Shown: piece after piece, positions 29,619 to 41,562 of the stretch
Numbering within the stretch: the stretch's first letter is position 1
How the letters are laid out: the number at the start of each line of letters is the position of its first letter
The notes under the pieces: model-generated
What the model was told of the DNA's origin: nothing
What the model saw: the letters and a program-made list of their open reading frames with translations, nothing else
The model's database searches: none
Made by a program: the position numbers and the translations under genes
Assembly: GCA_002989075.1 (NCBI GenBank)
Contig: PSQN01000013.1
Span: forward strand, 1,212,379-1,276,378
Length of the DNA: 64,000 nucleotides
Direction: 5' to 3'
Origin: Arthonia radiata
Taxonomy: Eukaryota; Ascomycota; Arthoniomycetes; Arthoniales; Arthoniaceae

Positions 29619-32600
29619 GACTAGGATTGAAGATTGAATGAGACGGATGCAAGACACGCGACAGCATAGATCGTCATAGTGAAGATCGGCCGCAGCTCTG
29701 GGATACCTGTTTGGGGCAGGTGACGATATGGCGGGCTCGGTGTCACGTGCCGTCGAGACGAGGCCAGCAAGATCTGCTCTCCGGCGAACATAAATTCAAT
29801 GGTGCACAAATTGCTTTCCGCTTGTAAGCAAGAGTAATGATGGGGGTAGCGCCGTACAATCAAGAAATAAATGTCTGATCTTCATTGCTTATGGTCGCGC
29901 TCAAGAAGCCACGCCTAGATTGAATCTACTCAACCAATTAAGTCTACCGATGAGAATGCAAAGCTCTCGGATGGTGAGTCGCTCGTAAACATACGTGGAG
30001 AGTGACAAGTGCTTGTGCTGTATCGAAGGAGCGAGTAAAGGCTTGCACGCACACTCTGCCGGAGCAGCTCACCCCTGGTTCTGCCGTTCATATTATGCTG
30101 CGCTCCAAGAATGCCTCCACCATGCGTTGTGAACTTTGCTCTGCTGGATCAGGACCACTCCAAATGCGACGTTATACGCAGCCAGGCTAAACAGAGGCAT
30201 ACGCTGCAAACGCCCCGGTTTAGTCATCTAAGCGCGGCTCCGTGAGCATCGACCCGTTTGGAATCATGTAGCGACACCAGCGATCCATACATGACGACTA
30301 CTGTAGACTACTGTACCACCAATGCGAAAGCTTACCGTCAGTTGGGCTCGCGTTATGCATCGCGTTGAGGCATTGCCTGAGATCAGTATCGTTAGTAATC
30401 GTTCAGTACTGCCTCGTTTAAGGACTTTGCTAGCAACAATCTCGAAGCAGCAGGTAGCAAACAGCTGTGTTCGATTGTCCTTTTTCACAAGCTCGGCAGA
30501 GTAATCAGCTTGTCTCTTTCTGCGCATGTGTTCTTGTCCGCGAAGGCCCGTTCAGACACAGTCTACTTTAAGAAGGCTCGTGCTGCATTTTGAAAAGACC
30601 GTGAAGGGTGTTCCATTTTCCGGGGGACGGCACCAATGATTTGGAGGCGGTGTTACATTTCATTTGCCAAATTGGCTTGTCTCTGATTTGTCCGTGTTAG
30701 GCGTTCTGGAGGCTGTTTACGACACTGGGGCGACGTTGATTGCTCGTGATCTTTGATAGTGTCATATAGGCTTACACCGTACGTGTCGGGCCCGAGAGAA
30801 CGGTCTCATCTGCTTCACGGTGTACAAGTAACTTGCAACCGAGCTATTCGAGTTTCTTCAACTGTTACATTGTAAAACTTTTCTGTCATGGAGCCTGCGC
30901 ATACGAAAGGAGCTGGAGTTGGAAGCAAAGTGCTCACTTTGCACTACTGTGCAATACTTGATCGACGGGCACGAGCCATAGTTCGCAGACCCGCAATATC
31001 CGTCTTACATGGCATACATAACAGTCGATGCTTGACGATGCATGACTACGCCCTTGTAGGTAATTGCATGCTGACACGGCTGGACTAGGGATTAAGAAGC
31101 GGGGTGAGCCTCGTGCGAGATCTGGGTCGGATTGTTATACCTGACTGGCTCGCATAGCAATTTTCCACCCTAGTCAGCAAGGCATTGTCAGCAGCTACTG
31201 CGGACGGCTGACCAAGATCACCTGTTGCATGAAACCAGTAAAAGGTCTGCGGAAGCAGTTGTGAGTACACGGAGTTCTCGGCCTTGCTCAGATAGTGAAG
31301 CGCTGTGATGGTCAGCAGACAGGCATTACCAGGCATCATAATTACGAGCAATAATGCGAGCGTGTCCGAAACGAAGTCAAGGCTGACTCACCTGTTACAC
31401 GCTCCTGGACAGTCTGACCAGATCCTCAAAGAGCTATTTCGGACGTATGAAGCCCCCGTGCGTACATGAAGCATATTAAGGTCAGAGAAGCGGTATAGGC
31501 GAGAAGTAGGATGGCGAGGGCGATCATACTGCCATCATACAGTAGCCCCTCGCAGGTAGTTTCGAGTTGAGATGAGGCCGGAAGGAGCATGGGAAGGCCA
31601 TGGAGGAGCCACCGAGCGGGCGCGCAAGGGCTGCCAAAAGGCCAAGTGGCTGGACTGCATTTAGGTAGAGGGGCTAAGGTTCCTGTTCGCGTAATTGGGC
31701 GTTATACGAGCCCAATGCGTAAAAGTCGCCCATCGCAGTAAGATGCCGCCCGATTCCGTACTCCGCTCACGCTTATGCGACTCTGCGAGCCGTACTGGGC
31801 CAGAATGAGGAAAGCAATGCGATGTCGACCCGAGCAGGTTGATGATGTGATCCACGACTGCCGCCGAACATGCCCCTACCCGGCAGACCAGGGTGGTTGG
31901 ATGGACCCCGTGTTTGAAGCCAACAGTGCTGCGTTTGATGCACTTCCCTTGTTGGATTTGTGCCTCGCACGGACACGAGTCAAAAGCTTGTGCGAGGGAG
32001 CCATGGAGCCATGGAAAGCCGCGGCAATAAGGGAGATCCGCTGTGTAGAAGGATGGTCATACTGGAAAGCATGATCTGTCATCATTGTTTGGGACATGAG
32101 CGTTTCGCAGTATTATTTCAGAGTGCGAGTGGATTCGGCGCCAAGTCTCACGGCATTAACGGGTGCGCTGTGATAATTGGGTGGAGCAGAGATGCCTGTC
32201 TTGCGAGGCGTAATACAACAATCAGCGTAAAGGAGATAAGCGGCGCTTGCATGTACAGCGTACAACGCCCCGAAAAGTGGTTAGGTTAGGGCAAGCGGCA
32301 GGCTCGTAAGCGGAAGTGCAGGGTCAGCAGCAGTCACCCGGATGCTTTTGTAGGACTGTATTGTGTGCTCAGCCTATTTACAAAGGGCGCGGGTCTAGCC
32401 GCACGCCTTTCTCACACATTCACCAAATGGGGCGCTCGGCGCCGGGCGAAACGAGCCTATCTTGCGAGGCAAGATGACATGATGTGGTGGTGATACGACA
32501 TCGCAAAGGAAGCGTCAGCACGCCAACGTCTTGGGCGCGAGCGAGCGAGCGAGGAGAGCACTCAGTGGACAATGATTCATGCTCGTACTTTATCGCTCGC

Positions 32601-33497
32601 TGTATGTACTGTGTGTAGAGGAGCAGAGCCGGGCTAGCGCGCGTTGTGTGTGCTACAACAGGGGAAGCTGGATCCATGTATCGTAATGTCTTGAAACAGG
32701 TCGAATGGGCGAGGTGTTCATGCATCCATCCCCGCGCGGATAAGGTCCTCCCAGCTGCAGGCTTACGGATTTGGTAGTCGAAGGGCAGAACGTTGGCGGG
32801 CGATGAGTTGGCTCTCGTCTGTATCACCAGAACTCACAGGCGAATGATCATGCTCGGGTAGGCGTCGGCCCGGAAGAGGCAAGGGGTGCTCTGTCCTTTC
32901 TGTTGAAGGTCGTTTGTACGATCGGCGCGAAGGTGGTTCGTGGAGGGAGCGAATCAAGAGAGGGAATTGCCGACGTTTGCTGGATAGGCTTCGCGAGTCG
33001 CCTACTTGAACTAGCTTTTATTCATACATACATGACGCGTCCGTGCTCGTTAGGTACGCATTTATTATCCGTGGATTCCTTATTCCTCTTGGAGTAGTGG
33101 GTCGAGAGATGATGTCTGTATTTGCTCCCATGAGGCAACCTGCTTGAGGAAGCTTTTTTCTGCCCTGCTTCCCCTTGCGTCTTCTCGCTTCCTCTCTCGT
33201 CTGCCCTTCTTTTAATTCCTCGCCCGACCGTGTGGTGCAGCTCTCATCTCGTGTGCACACCACGCTCGCCTACTTCTTACACGCTTGTCCATCTGACACG
33301 CGGCTCGTCCTTCTTACAGCACTTTGAGTTTGCTGTTACACAATCCATTTTCCATTTACCACTTTGTTTGCTTCAACAGTACAAATCGTCCAGCCTCAGC
33401 ATCTGCTGCCCACTCCTTCCTCGCCACTCCCACACGACCAGTTTCCTTCAACACTCTCGTCACTGTACACTGCCTGGTGTCGCGCGCGCGGTCTCAG
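29619..33497. other. Gene-poor stretch of 3.9 kb
   Basis: No gene is supported. The longest sensible ATG frame (31775..32074 +, 99 codons) has no recognisable domain and overlaps frames of equal length on the other strand. Isolated splice-like signals occur near 31380 but build no coherent model. The last 350 bp are strongly pyrimidine-rich and are probably the promoter and leader of the gene at 33498. Confidence 0.45.
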
Positions 33498-36400
33498 ATG
33501 CCTAATGTAAGATTCAATGAATCATACACACCATCGCATCCACCAAAGAACGTCCGCCCACATCTGGCAGCCACCCTCACCAGCGAAACGGCGACGGATT
33601 TGAGTCGATCAAGCTTTGCGCCAGTAACCTCCGAATTCGAAATCCACCGCAATATGAGTATGCAGCAACCGCCTACCTCTAGCTCATCCACCATCCGCCG
33701 CAGCGCGGCACTCTCGATTCCTCCACGCAATGGGCATTGCGCCAAATGCAACCATCCATTTGGCAAGATCGGCAACAAGTTCGAGAAAGTCACTGGATCC
33801 TACTATCAATACCTCGACGACTACGCCATCAGTCGCATCGATCTCAATCCGGACGGAGCCACCAAAGAACTAGGTCCGAAAAATCAGGTGCTCCAAGGCT
33901 GGTAAGTTCAATGTTTCTATTCTTCTCGTCATTTCAAGATACCTACGCCTTGCGTATTGCACACATTGGTGGATGCGGGCGGGCAACTGCTGCATTCGGC
34001 AATCAGTTGCTGTTTTAGTGCGAAGTCGCAGTGCGGACACGACACACGGATCAGCACGGGAAGCGTAAAAGAAGGCCGACACTCGGTAAAGTGCTTCTTC
34101 AGTGCTGCCTAGTACGCCCTGTCTTTTACGCCAAATCCGCTGACTACCGTGCGGTCCTGCTGCGACCGTCCTGACATGTTGTTCATGCCGGGCCCGTTAC
34201 ACACACTCGCACACACTCTCTCGTTTCAGACTGGGGCCATTGTTGCGATGCCCTGGCCCATGCACACTTACCCTTCGCGTTGCATACGTCCTTTGCGAGC
34301 ATCACTGAGCACTAGGCCCCGTAGCGTGCTATTCGCTGCTCTTTTCATCCATTCCCCAATCCGAGCCTACCCGCTCTGTCAAAAGCCGTCCCTATCCCCC
34401 ACCGCCCCAAGCCACCACTACCCACCTTTACCTATGATGAGTGAACTCTCCTAAAGCGTACTTGCTATATCTTCGCATTCGGCCCCTTCATACTTCAGAT
34501 CTACCAACTTTAAATGCAACTCGCTTACAACCTGAGGCTGACTGCTCTATCCTTCAAGTACTGTCCAAGCTCTCGCTTGTAACTCTTGTGGAGACCGCTT
34601 CGCATTTCAATGTGTCAGCACTCCAAACGACAAGGTCTCATTCAAGTAAGTGGTTACTCCACTACCCAACCCCATACGTTTCATGTGGCATCCCTCGCTA
34701 TACTGCCCGCAACGACTAATGCAAATATCTGTAGACACCGCCTATTCTTCAAGCTCGACCACATAAACATTGTTGACAAAGACACGGGCACGGACGAACA
34801 ACCATTGATTCTGTCCGGCCTTACTCTGCCTGCGCACGTCACAACTGGCTCACCGAAGCACGAAGACACGCTTTCTCCTCCACCATCAGCGCAGTCAGAC
34901 ATGCCCTCAGTAGACCATCCTGACTATGAAGCAGCACGTGGCATCATGGTAAGTCCAAAGCAAACAAATTGACTACACCTATACTAAAGCATTTGCTAGG
35001 CCAAAGAGCCGTGGAGCGCGGTGCATGAACAGTGGGAGCGAAGAACCCATGAGCGTTTGTCACCGAGCACATTTGGAAAGCGAATCTTACCCGTGGTTCA
35101 TGAAATCCAGAGCGCCCAAAAGCGAGACTTCCGATCGCATTCTAGAGAGTCGTCTGAGGTGCGACCGATTGCGAATGGTCGGTCTATCCCGCAAGCAAAA
35201 GGGTTCAATCAAGCAGAAAATACTCGGCCCCGGTACCCGGATTCACTCGAATCTCAGCGTGCTGACATCAATCGCATTGACGCTGCACTCGCTAGCGTTC
35301 AATCCGAGATGGGTCAACTTCGAGGCTTGATGGCTCAGATGCGTTACGAAATTCAATGCGAGCCCCGCCGCTCAAGTATTGCAGGTGCTGAAGACGCTGC
35401 GACAATAGACTCGCTTGCGGAGACTGTCAGTCGGGTTGCATCTCGGACCGGCGAGCTGGACGGCATGCGCTTTGAGTTGACCACCCTTAAGGGCAAGATC
35501 AACCGCATGCAGGAGACTCAAGGTATTCCAAGCACACCATCGCAAAGCGTACGGAAACTTCCACGGTCGGAGCCTCCAGTGCAACCACCACCCAGCCGGC
35601 ATCAGGAAATAGCACCACGAGGATGGAATGCGGTTAACACTAACAAGAGAAAGTCCATGGACGGCAGTCCAGCGTTCGCCGAAGCTAAGCGACCGAGGAC
35701 TGACTATCGGGCCACGAACGGAGAGACTGCTCCGAGCTACGCACCACACGTGGCGCCAGCACCCCCACAACCTACGCTCGCGCCCATCCGGTCGACTTCC
35801 CAGGACTCTTGGCAGTCTGATGCTCAGCGTCTTCCCTCGATCCGAGGCATGCATCATGGCCCCAGAGGTGGTAGTGCCAGACCACACTCTCGTATCCACC
35901 CCTCACAGGACTACGGCACGGCAGACTGGGACCGTGAATCTTGGGAGAACAGCCGTGTCGATGACGGCTACTATCGCCCGCTCGGTGGTATCCCTGGTAC
36001 ACCGTTGAGTCCGGGTGCTGCCAAGCGTGGCAATTTGATTCGACGAGGCACTTCGGGGGGAGGAGCTCCATTACAGTATATCGACCCGGGTCCAACAAAA
36101 CGCACTCGCCAGAGACCTGTGCGCAATGAGCAAGGCATTCTCATCCGCAAGGACGGCAAGCCTGACCAGCGATCCATCAGCAGCCCCCAGAATCTGCGCA
36201 AGGTCCATGAGAGACGCATGGCCGAACAAGAAGGCCGCAGTCAAGGTAGCCCTGAAGACCCGTTAAGCCCAGCTGACACTGACGCGCCACGATCAATGGC
36301 CGATCCGAACTCAGTCATGGGTTCGTCAGGGTCGGGCTCACCAGCGATGGACCAGCAATCGCCCTTGGAAGCTCCCGACAGCCGTCCACCGAGCGCGTCC

Positions 36401-36892
36401 AACTCACGGCCAACGTCGAAGCACGACAAGGTCATGCACAAGATGTTCCCTCACGGTCTCGTCAACGGCGCTCAGCGAATGAACCACGCTGCTCACATCT
36501 TCGACCACAACAGCCATGAGCATCACCGAGCAGAGCTGCGTCGCGACATGGAGAGGCGAGAGGCGCGTGATTACGAACAAGCCTACAGAGGTCGCATGGA
36601 GATCGACGAGACTCAATATGAGCGGACGAGAGATGAAGAGGAGGAGGAGAAACCAAACGGCGTGGCCTATGAGCCTTCGCAATCACAGACGCAGCAAGAC
36701 GAGTCGAAGCGAGACGTTGTTCCGGACTCTGTCGACCCCTCGAATGCCATTGAAGGCAAAGGAAACGACTCTGTGGTGCAGGAGTCTGACAATCGCCCGC
36801 TGAGGGTCCGAGAGCTTGCCGAGCCTACTGCGGAACAGCAGGCCAGTGGCTCTGTCTACGAGCCGTCGCCGGAGGAGACGAGCACAGCCTAG
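33498..36892 (+). CDS. Mis18/Yippee-fold zinc-binding protein with a long disordered tail
   Basis: Four exons: 33498..33901, 34559..34645, 34735..34948 and 35000..36892, giving 865 residues; all junctions keep frame. The first intron is 657 bp, very long for this window. The zinc-binding beta-tent domain is spread over exons 1-3. CAKC (Cys81, Cys84) starts it in exon 1, and GPKNQVLQGC ends exon 1 across the splice. TVQALACNSCGDRFAFQC (Cys142, Cys145) is in the 87-bp exon 2, and KHRLFFKLDHI is in exon 3. This two-CxxC layout with the QGC step is typical of Mis18/Yippee/cereblon folds. A short coiled coil follows (about residues 320-355, LASVQSEMGQLRGLMAQ), then 500 residues of basic, Pro/Ser-rich disorder. 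Mis18 acts in CENP-A loading at centromeres; that role is only a suggestion here, since Yippee-type proteins share the fold. Confidence 0.75.
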
Positions 36893-37361
36893 CATGTGTA
36901 TGAGCGTTTCAATGGGAGCGTTAGCGAATGTTTAGAGTCTAGATCTGGTGATTTGAGCATTGCTGTATACTTCTGGTAGAGCAGAAAAACGCAATAGACT
37001 TGTACTATCTCTATTTTGATTGTGTGGAATGAGCCGAAACAGCGAAGTCGTTCAAGGCTCTGCTGCTGGTGTATCTCTGCAGGTAAGCGTCGGTCTTCGT
37101 CCTTCGCTCGGTATCGCCATCGACTTAACGAAGTTCCCTTGTACATATCGTTGCCGGCAGACTCCAACACTTCGTGACCGACCCTGCCTGCTAGTGTTGG
37201 GCTGTTTCGGTGGACTAAGACCGAGGGATTCAATAACACCTTCCACTCTGGATGAAGCTCTGAACATCATCTTTCCGGTCCACAATGACAATAACGCGCC
37301 CTTCCAGATAACGCTCTCCAAACAAGACGCTCTACCACCGCACAGATATTTCTTCGAATAT
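36893..37361. other. Intergenic, upstream of threonine aldolase
   Basis: The frame of the aldolase is open through most of this stretch, but the encoded residues look random, so I treat it as promoter and leader. Confidence 0.45.
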
Positions 37362-38888
37362 ATGAGTAAGCTTCGTTGTACATCACACAATAACGCCACT
37401 TCACTGAACTATCCGACTCTGTCTTACGCCGCGCGTCCCGCTGTGTTATTGCGTTGTAGCAAGACACGCTATAGATCTTACTCCATAACAAGTACTGCTA
37501 ACGTCCACAATAACTGGAATTACAGTTTCATCACTGGGCAAAATTCGGTCGTACGTCCATTGTCAAGTAACATAACAAGCATGATGCCATCATCGTCTCA
37601 TACCAACGGCAACGCTCACGCTTCTCCACCGACTTCCCTCTCCAAAAAGTCCCTTGAGTCTGAGGCCCAACGCCATGCCTCCTCCACTGCACCGCCGACA
37701 GCGTGGGACTCTCCCGGTCCCGCCGCATGCGACTTCCGCTCTGACACGATCACCACCCCCACAGCATCGATGCTCAAGTCTATTGCTGCCACTTCACTCC
37801 TCGATGATGTGTTTCTCGAAGATCCCACGACTAACGATCTTCAATCTTTCATATGCTCTTTGACAGGCCATGAAGCCAGCCTATTAGTAACATCAGGTAC
37901 CCAAGGAAACCAGCTCGCGATCCGCTCCCACCTCAACTCCGCCCCTCCGTACGGTATCCTAGTTGACGCGCGTTCTCACATCTATGGTTGGGAAGCAGGC
38001 GGCGCTAGCTGGATATCAGGCGCCCTCGTGCGGCCTGTACATCCCAAAGGCGGTAAACACCTTACCCTTGACGACATAAAGGAGAACACGATAATATCCG
38101 ATGATGTTCACGCAACCACTACGAAGATGATTTGTCTAGAAAACACGCTTGCAGGTACATTGCTGCCCTTGGATGAGATCAGACGCATATCCGCATTCGC
38201 ACGAGAGCACAAGATACCACTTCATTGCGATGGCGCGCGGTTATGGGAAGCTGTCGCCGCCGATGTTGCCGAGTCGCATTCCACAACATCATTAGCAGCA
38301 TCAGATTTGCGTGGAGTACTGAGAGAAAGACTGGTTCAGTATGCAGAGCAGTTTGATAGCATCTCGCTCTGCTTTTCAAAAGGCCTTGGCGCCCCCATCG
38401 GCTCGATACTGACTGGCTCCTCTCTTTTCATCGCTCGAGCCCGTCACGCTCGGAAATCCTTCGGCGGTGGGATGCGACAGGCTGGTATCATTGCTGCGCC
38501 TGCTCGCGTAGCAGTCGAAGAGACATTCCTCTCAGGTGCACTGGCATCCGGTCACAAGCGCGCACGTAAGGTCGCGAGAATCTGGCAAGAGACAGCAGGT
38601 GGCAAGCTGCAAGAAGGTAAAGATGTACAGACCAACATGGTGTGGTGTGATCTTGAATCCGTTGGTGTCGACGCAGAGGAATTTGTTAGGACCTGCAAGG
38701 ATGAGGGGCTCAGAGTCATGGGTGGTAGGCTGGTTGTGCATTACCAGATCTCGCAGGAAGCTATTAATGGTTGGCGAAGGGTCTGCGAAAAGCTGGGTAA
38801 AGGGCGCGGTGCCAAACATGCTGATGGCGATACTAATGAGCATGGTGAGGGCAGGGAAGCGAAGAAGATGAAGCTCAACGTTGAGTGA
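37362..38888 (+). CDS. GLY1: Threonine aldolase (PLP-dependent)
   Basis: A single exon; the start at 37362 gives 508 residues. The catalytic fold begins near residue 125 with CDFRSDTITTPT and continues through DDVFLEDPTTNDLQ, LVTSGTQGNQLAIRSHL, ARSHIYGWEAGGASWISGA, ENTLAGTLLP and LHCDGARLWEA. The PLP lysine sits in SLCFSKGLGAPIGS (about residue 339). The enzyme cleaves threonine or allo-threonine to glycine and acetaldehyde and is a main glycine source in fungi. From 37362 the N-terminus is Arg/Ser/Tyr rich without acids (RYRSYSITSTA), like a mitochondrial presequence. Internal ATGs at 37581 and 37584 would give a cytosolic form. The frame is open further up to an ATG at 37029, but that part looks non-coding. 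The basic tail (GREAKKMKLNVE) is unusual. Confidence 0.88.
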   Translation: MSKLRCTSHNNATSLNYPTLSYAARPAVLLRCSKTRYRSYSITSTANVHNNWNYSFITGQNSVVRPLSSNITSMMPSSSHTNGNAHASPPTSLSKKSLESEAQRHASSTAPPTAWDSPGPAACDFRSDTITTPTASMLKSIAATSLLDDVFLEDPTTNDLQSFICSLTGHEASLLVTSGTQGNQLAIRSHLNSAPPYGILVDARSHIYGWEAGGASWISGALVRPVHPKGGKHLTLDDIKENTIISDDVHATTTKMICLENTLAGTLLPLDEIRRISAFAREHKIPLHCDGARLWEAVAADVAESHSTTSLAASDLRGVLRERLVQYAEQFDSISLCFSKGLGAPIGSILTGSSLFIARARHARKSFGGGMRQAGIIAAPARVAVEETFLSGALASGHKRARKVARIWQETAGGKLQEGKDVQTNMVWCDLESVGVDAEEFVRTCKDEGLRVMGGRLVVHYQISQEAINGWRRVCEKLGKGRGAKHADGDTNEHGEGREAKKMKLNVE

Positions 38889-41562
38889 GCTACTGCATTG
38901 TTGGCGGTGCTGAGCATGGCGATCGAGTTCACTAAAAGGAGGGCGGAAACGGGCATGATGAGTAAACAAGAGGGCACTGCTGTGACGATGAATTGGCTCG
39001 TGGCTTCGCCGGCATGGGAAACGCTGGAGCATAGCTCATGCGGACCCTACGATTTCGTATCAGGCGGCCAACCACGCGTGGACAATAGAGATGATGGGCT
39101 CTCATTCCAGAAAGCTGTGCAAAAGACAGGTCCTCGATCCTTCACAGCACCACCGCTCGACGGCAGAACGCCTCGCCATCATTCATCGCCATCATACTAT
39201 CCAGAGAGTCAATCTGGCAGGTATGAGCTATAGGAAGAACGCCTCCACGCCATGACCGGAGCTCAATGACACGAAATTACCAGATCTACCACTGCGTTTA
39301 CAACGAACAGACCTTGAAGAACATATCTCGAACACATCATGAACATACCAAACTGACTTGAAGGCATTGAAACTGCTATGAACAGTATTGGTCAATACCG
39401 ATAAAGTTTGTATGGCAGGCAACATGACGCCCCAAGACGTACCAGAAACGTTCTGATGTCCGAATTACCAAGGTATCTCTATCAATCTGCTGCATGGAGC
39501 AGCATTTACTGGCCAACTCCAAAGCATGCTTCCACGTCGACAACTACATCGTGACTCAAGCCCGACAGGTTGCGGATGGCCATGACTTTGTAATGCTTTG
39601 CTATCATCTATTCAGTCATTAGAAGGCAACCCCCCCGGCTCACCATCATCGCACAATGATCTCCTCAAACTCTCATACATCAGTGAATGGCAGCAACACT
39701 GCAACCTGCAACTGTTGCTACTACCTCCACCGGTTGCCTCTCTACTGACGGCACATCCCCGTACACTCACTCGACATCTCAGCTTCGCCAACACACGTTT
39801 CAAAGGCACCTCTCGCACACTCCAACCGTTGCGAATGGATCATCACCTGCGACGCTCTCATCTCACTCTCTTCAAGCATTCCATACCGTCTCGCACAAAC
39901 CTCGGATCCTGCCGCAAGACATCCACCTATTCCCTCGAACGCTTGCCTGATCAGGCATATCCAGCGAGCCACCTGACATGTAAACTGTACAATACTCTAT
40001 CGATCCCTGCCGCAGCGCTTATAGGAGATCTCGCGAGCGATCGCGCGTGCGAGCCGTGGTGCTCGTTGGTTATGTCTCAGAATGCTCGTTATACAGGAGG
40101 TGTCTTATAGGCGCTCTTGCGAGTGCTTGCCAGTGCGAGCCGGTTCTTTTGTTGGTGTCTCACGCGTGTCTCGACCTCTACGTTTCACCACATATAACGT
40201 AGCATTCGGCACAGGGCCGGTAATAAGGCGCGATTGGGCTCGTTGCGAGCGCTGAGACCTTGGGCTTTGTGCTCTCACGCTGTAACTGGTGGTGCGACGC
40301 GCTGCGAGCCTTCGACCGCATTCGCATATTCCACGCGGCGCAGTGTGGTTTCGGTATGAGCGGCATCGAGCACAGAATTTGAAAAGATGAATCAGCGAGG
40401 ATCGTTGCTGTTAGATCCGACACGCAAGACTGCAGGCGTATCAATACCTACATCTTGCCATACAATACCATACGCGACATTGCAGCTCTCGCCAGTATCC
40501 GAACAGGCATACTTGCCAGCATACTCACCCTCATTATGGTGCACACACTCCCCAGAATCCTCATCACCACGCTTACCGGCAGCTTAGCCACTCTCAAAAA
40601 TGCGCTGACTGCCCACAATCGACACGCAACACTATAGTCATCGTCTGAACGCCTCTGAGCAGCTACCTGCCAGCTTCTTCACTTTCAAAACATCTGTTCC
40701 ATCCCGTCTTCAAAAGCTCGTCTCTCTCAGCCAAATGGGATGCCTCACATGCACTCTTCATTATCCTTTTTTGCTTGTTCGGCAACAATGACTCCTCCTC
40801 TTCCGCTTCCTCTCCTGTGATTACTTCCATTTTCTCATGTGGCGACAGCACCAAGACCGCCCACATGCTAGTGAATTGTTTGAAATCTAGAGCGGAGCTC
40901 AGCGAAATGCAAAGGGGGCTACGAGTACAGAGATTACGGTACATCATCCGCCATTGTTGTTGAAATATTCGCCCACGGTGTCAGCATGGCCTGAAGTAGT
41001 GGCGGCTCTGTTAATGGTCGTAGTCAGGGACGTTCGAGAAACGTCGAGAACAGAATTGATACGCCGTGCGTCTGATGGATGCAATACCTGCTGTGGCTCG
41101 CAGTGTCTCTCATCGGGTGAAACTTCATGTGCTACTGAGTCGGCTGGCTTTGCGGTTTACATCTCATATCGCGGGTCTATACCATGTAGATCTCCGTTTG
41201 ATCGAATAGCAAAGCCAGATCAGGCAACAATATCTGCATCATGTCCACAACAACGTGTCGAAGATCATCGAGAGTGTCACCGCAGCTGAAACATTTCGCA
41301 GTCGATACACCTTATGAGTCTCAATCACCAGTCCAGCTGAACGTTGCCTCCACGGTATTCAGGTATCGTCGACTCTGGCGGAACAAGAGCATGACGCAGC
41401 ATCAGCAGCTGACCAAAACCGTCTGCCCGGCGACTCGACCACTCGAAAATGCTCGCATCTCTTCAACGACACAACGAGCCTCTTGTTCCAAATCCCGAGT
41501 CGACATCCTCCCTGACCATACCTAAGCATAAAGTCCCATCCCCTCGCTCACCTCAAACCCAC
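38889..41562. other. Gene-poor stretch of 2.7 kb
   Basis: No gene is supported. Near 40040-40160 a short segment (GCGAGCCG, then TTGGT and GTCTCA blocks) appears twice about 95 bp apart. The minus-strand frame 40663..40947 ends in a Glu/Lys-rich stretch but shows no family signature. Confidence 0.4.

Noticed and set aside
29619-29657. An upstream extension of the dehydrogenase N-terminus by 13 residues
   Set aside because: That extension would start at GTG; the first ATG is at 29618 and begins a good presequence.
31775-32074. A 99-codon plus-strand ATG frame
   Set aside because: No domain, no splice context, and equally long frames overlap on the other strand.
36893-37361. An upstream extension of threonine aldolase by about 114 residues
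   Set aside because: The frame is open, but the residues look like translated non-coding DNA, and a presequence-like start lies at 37362.
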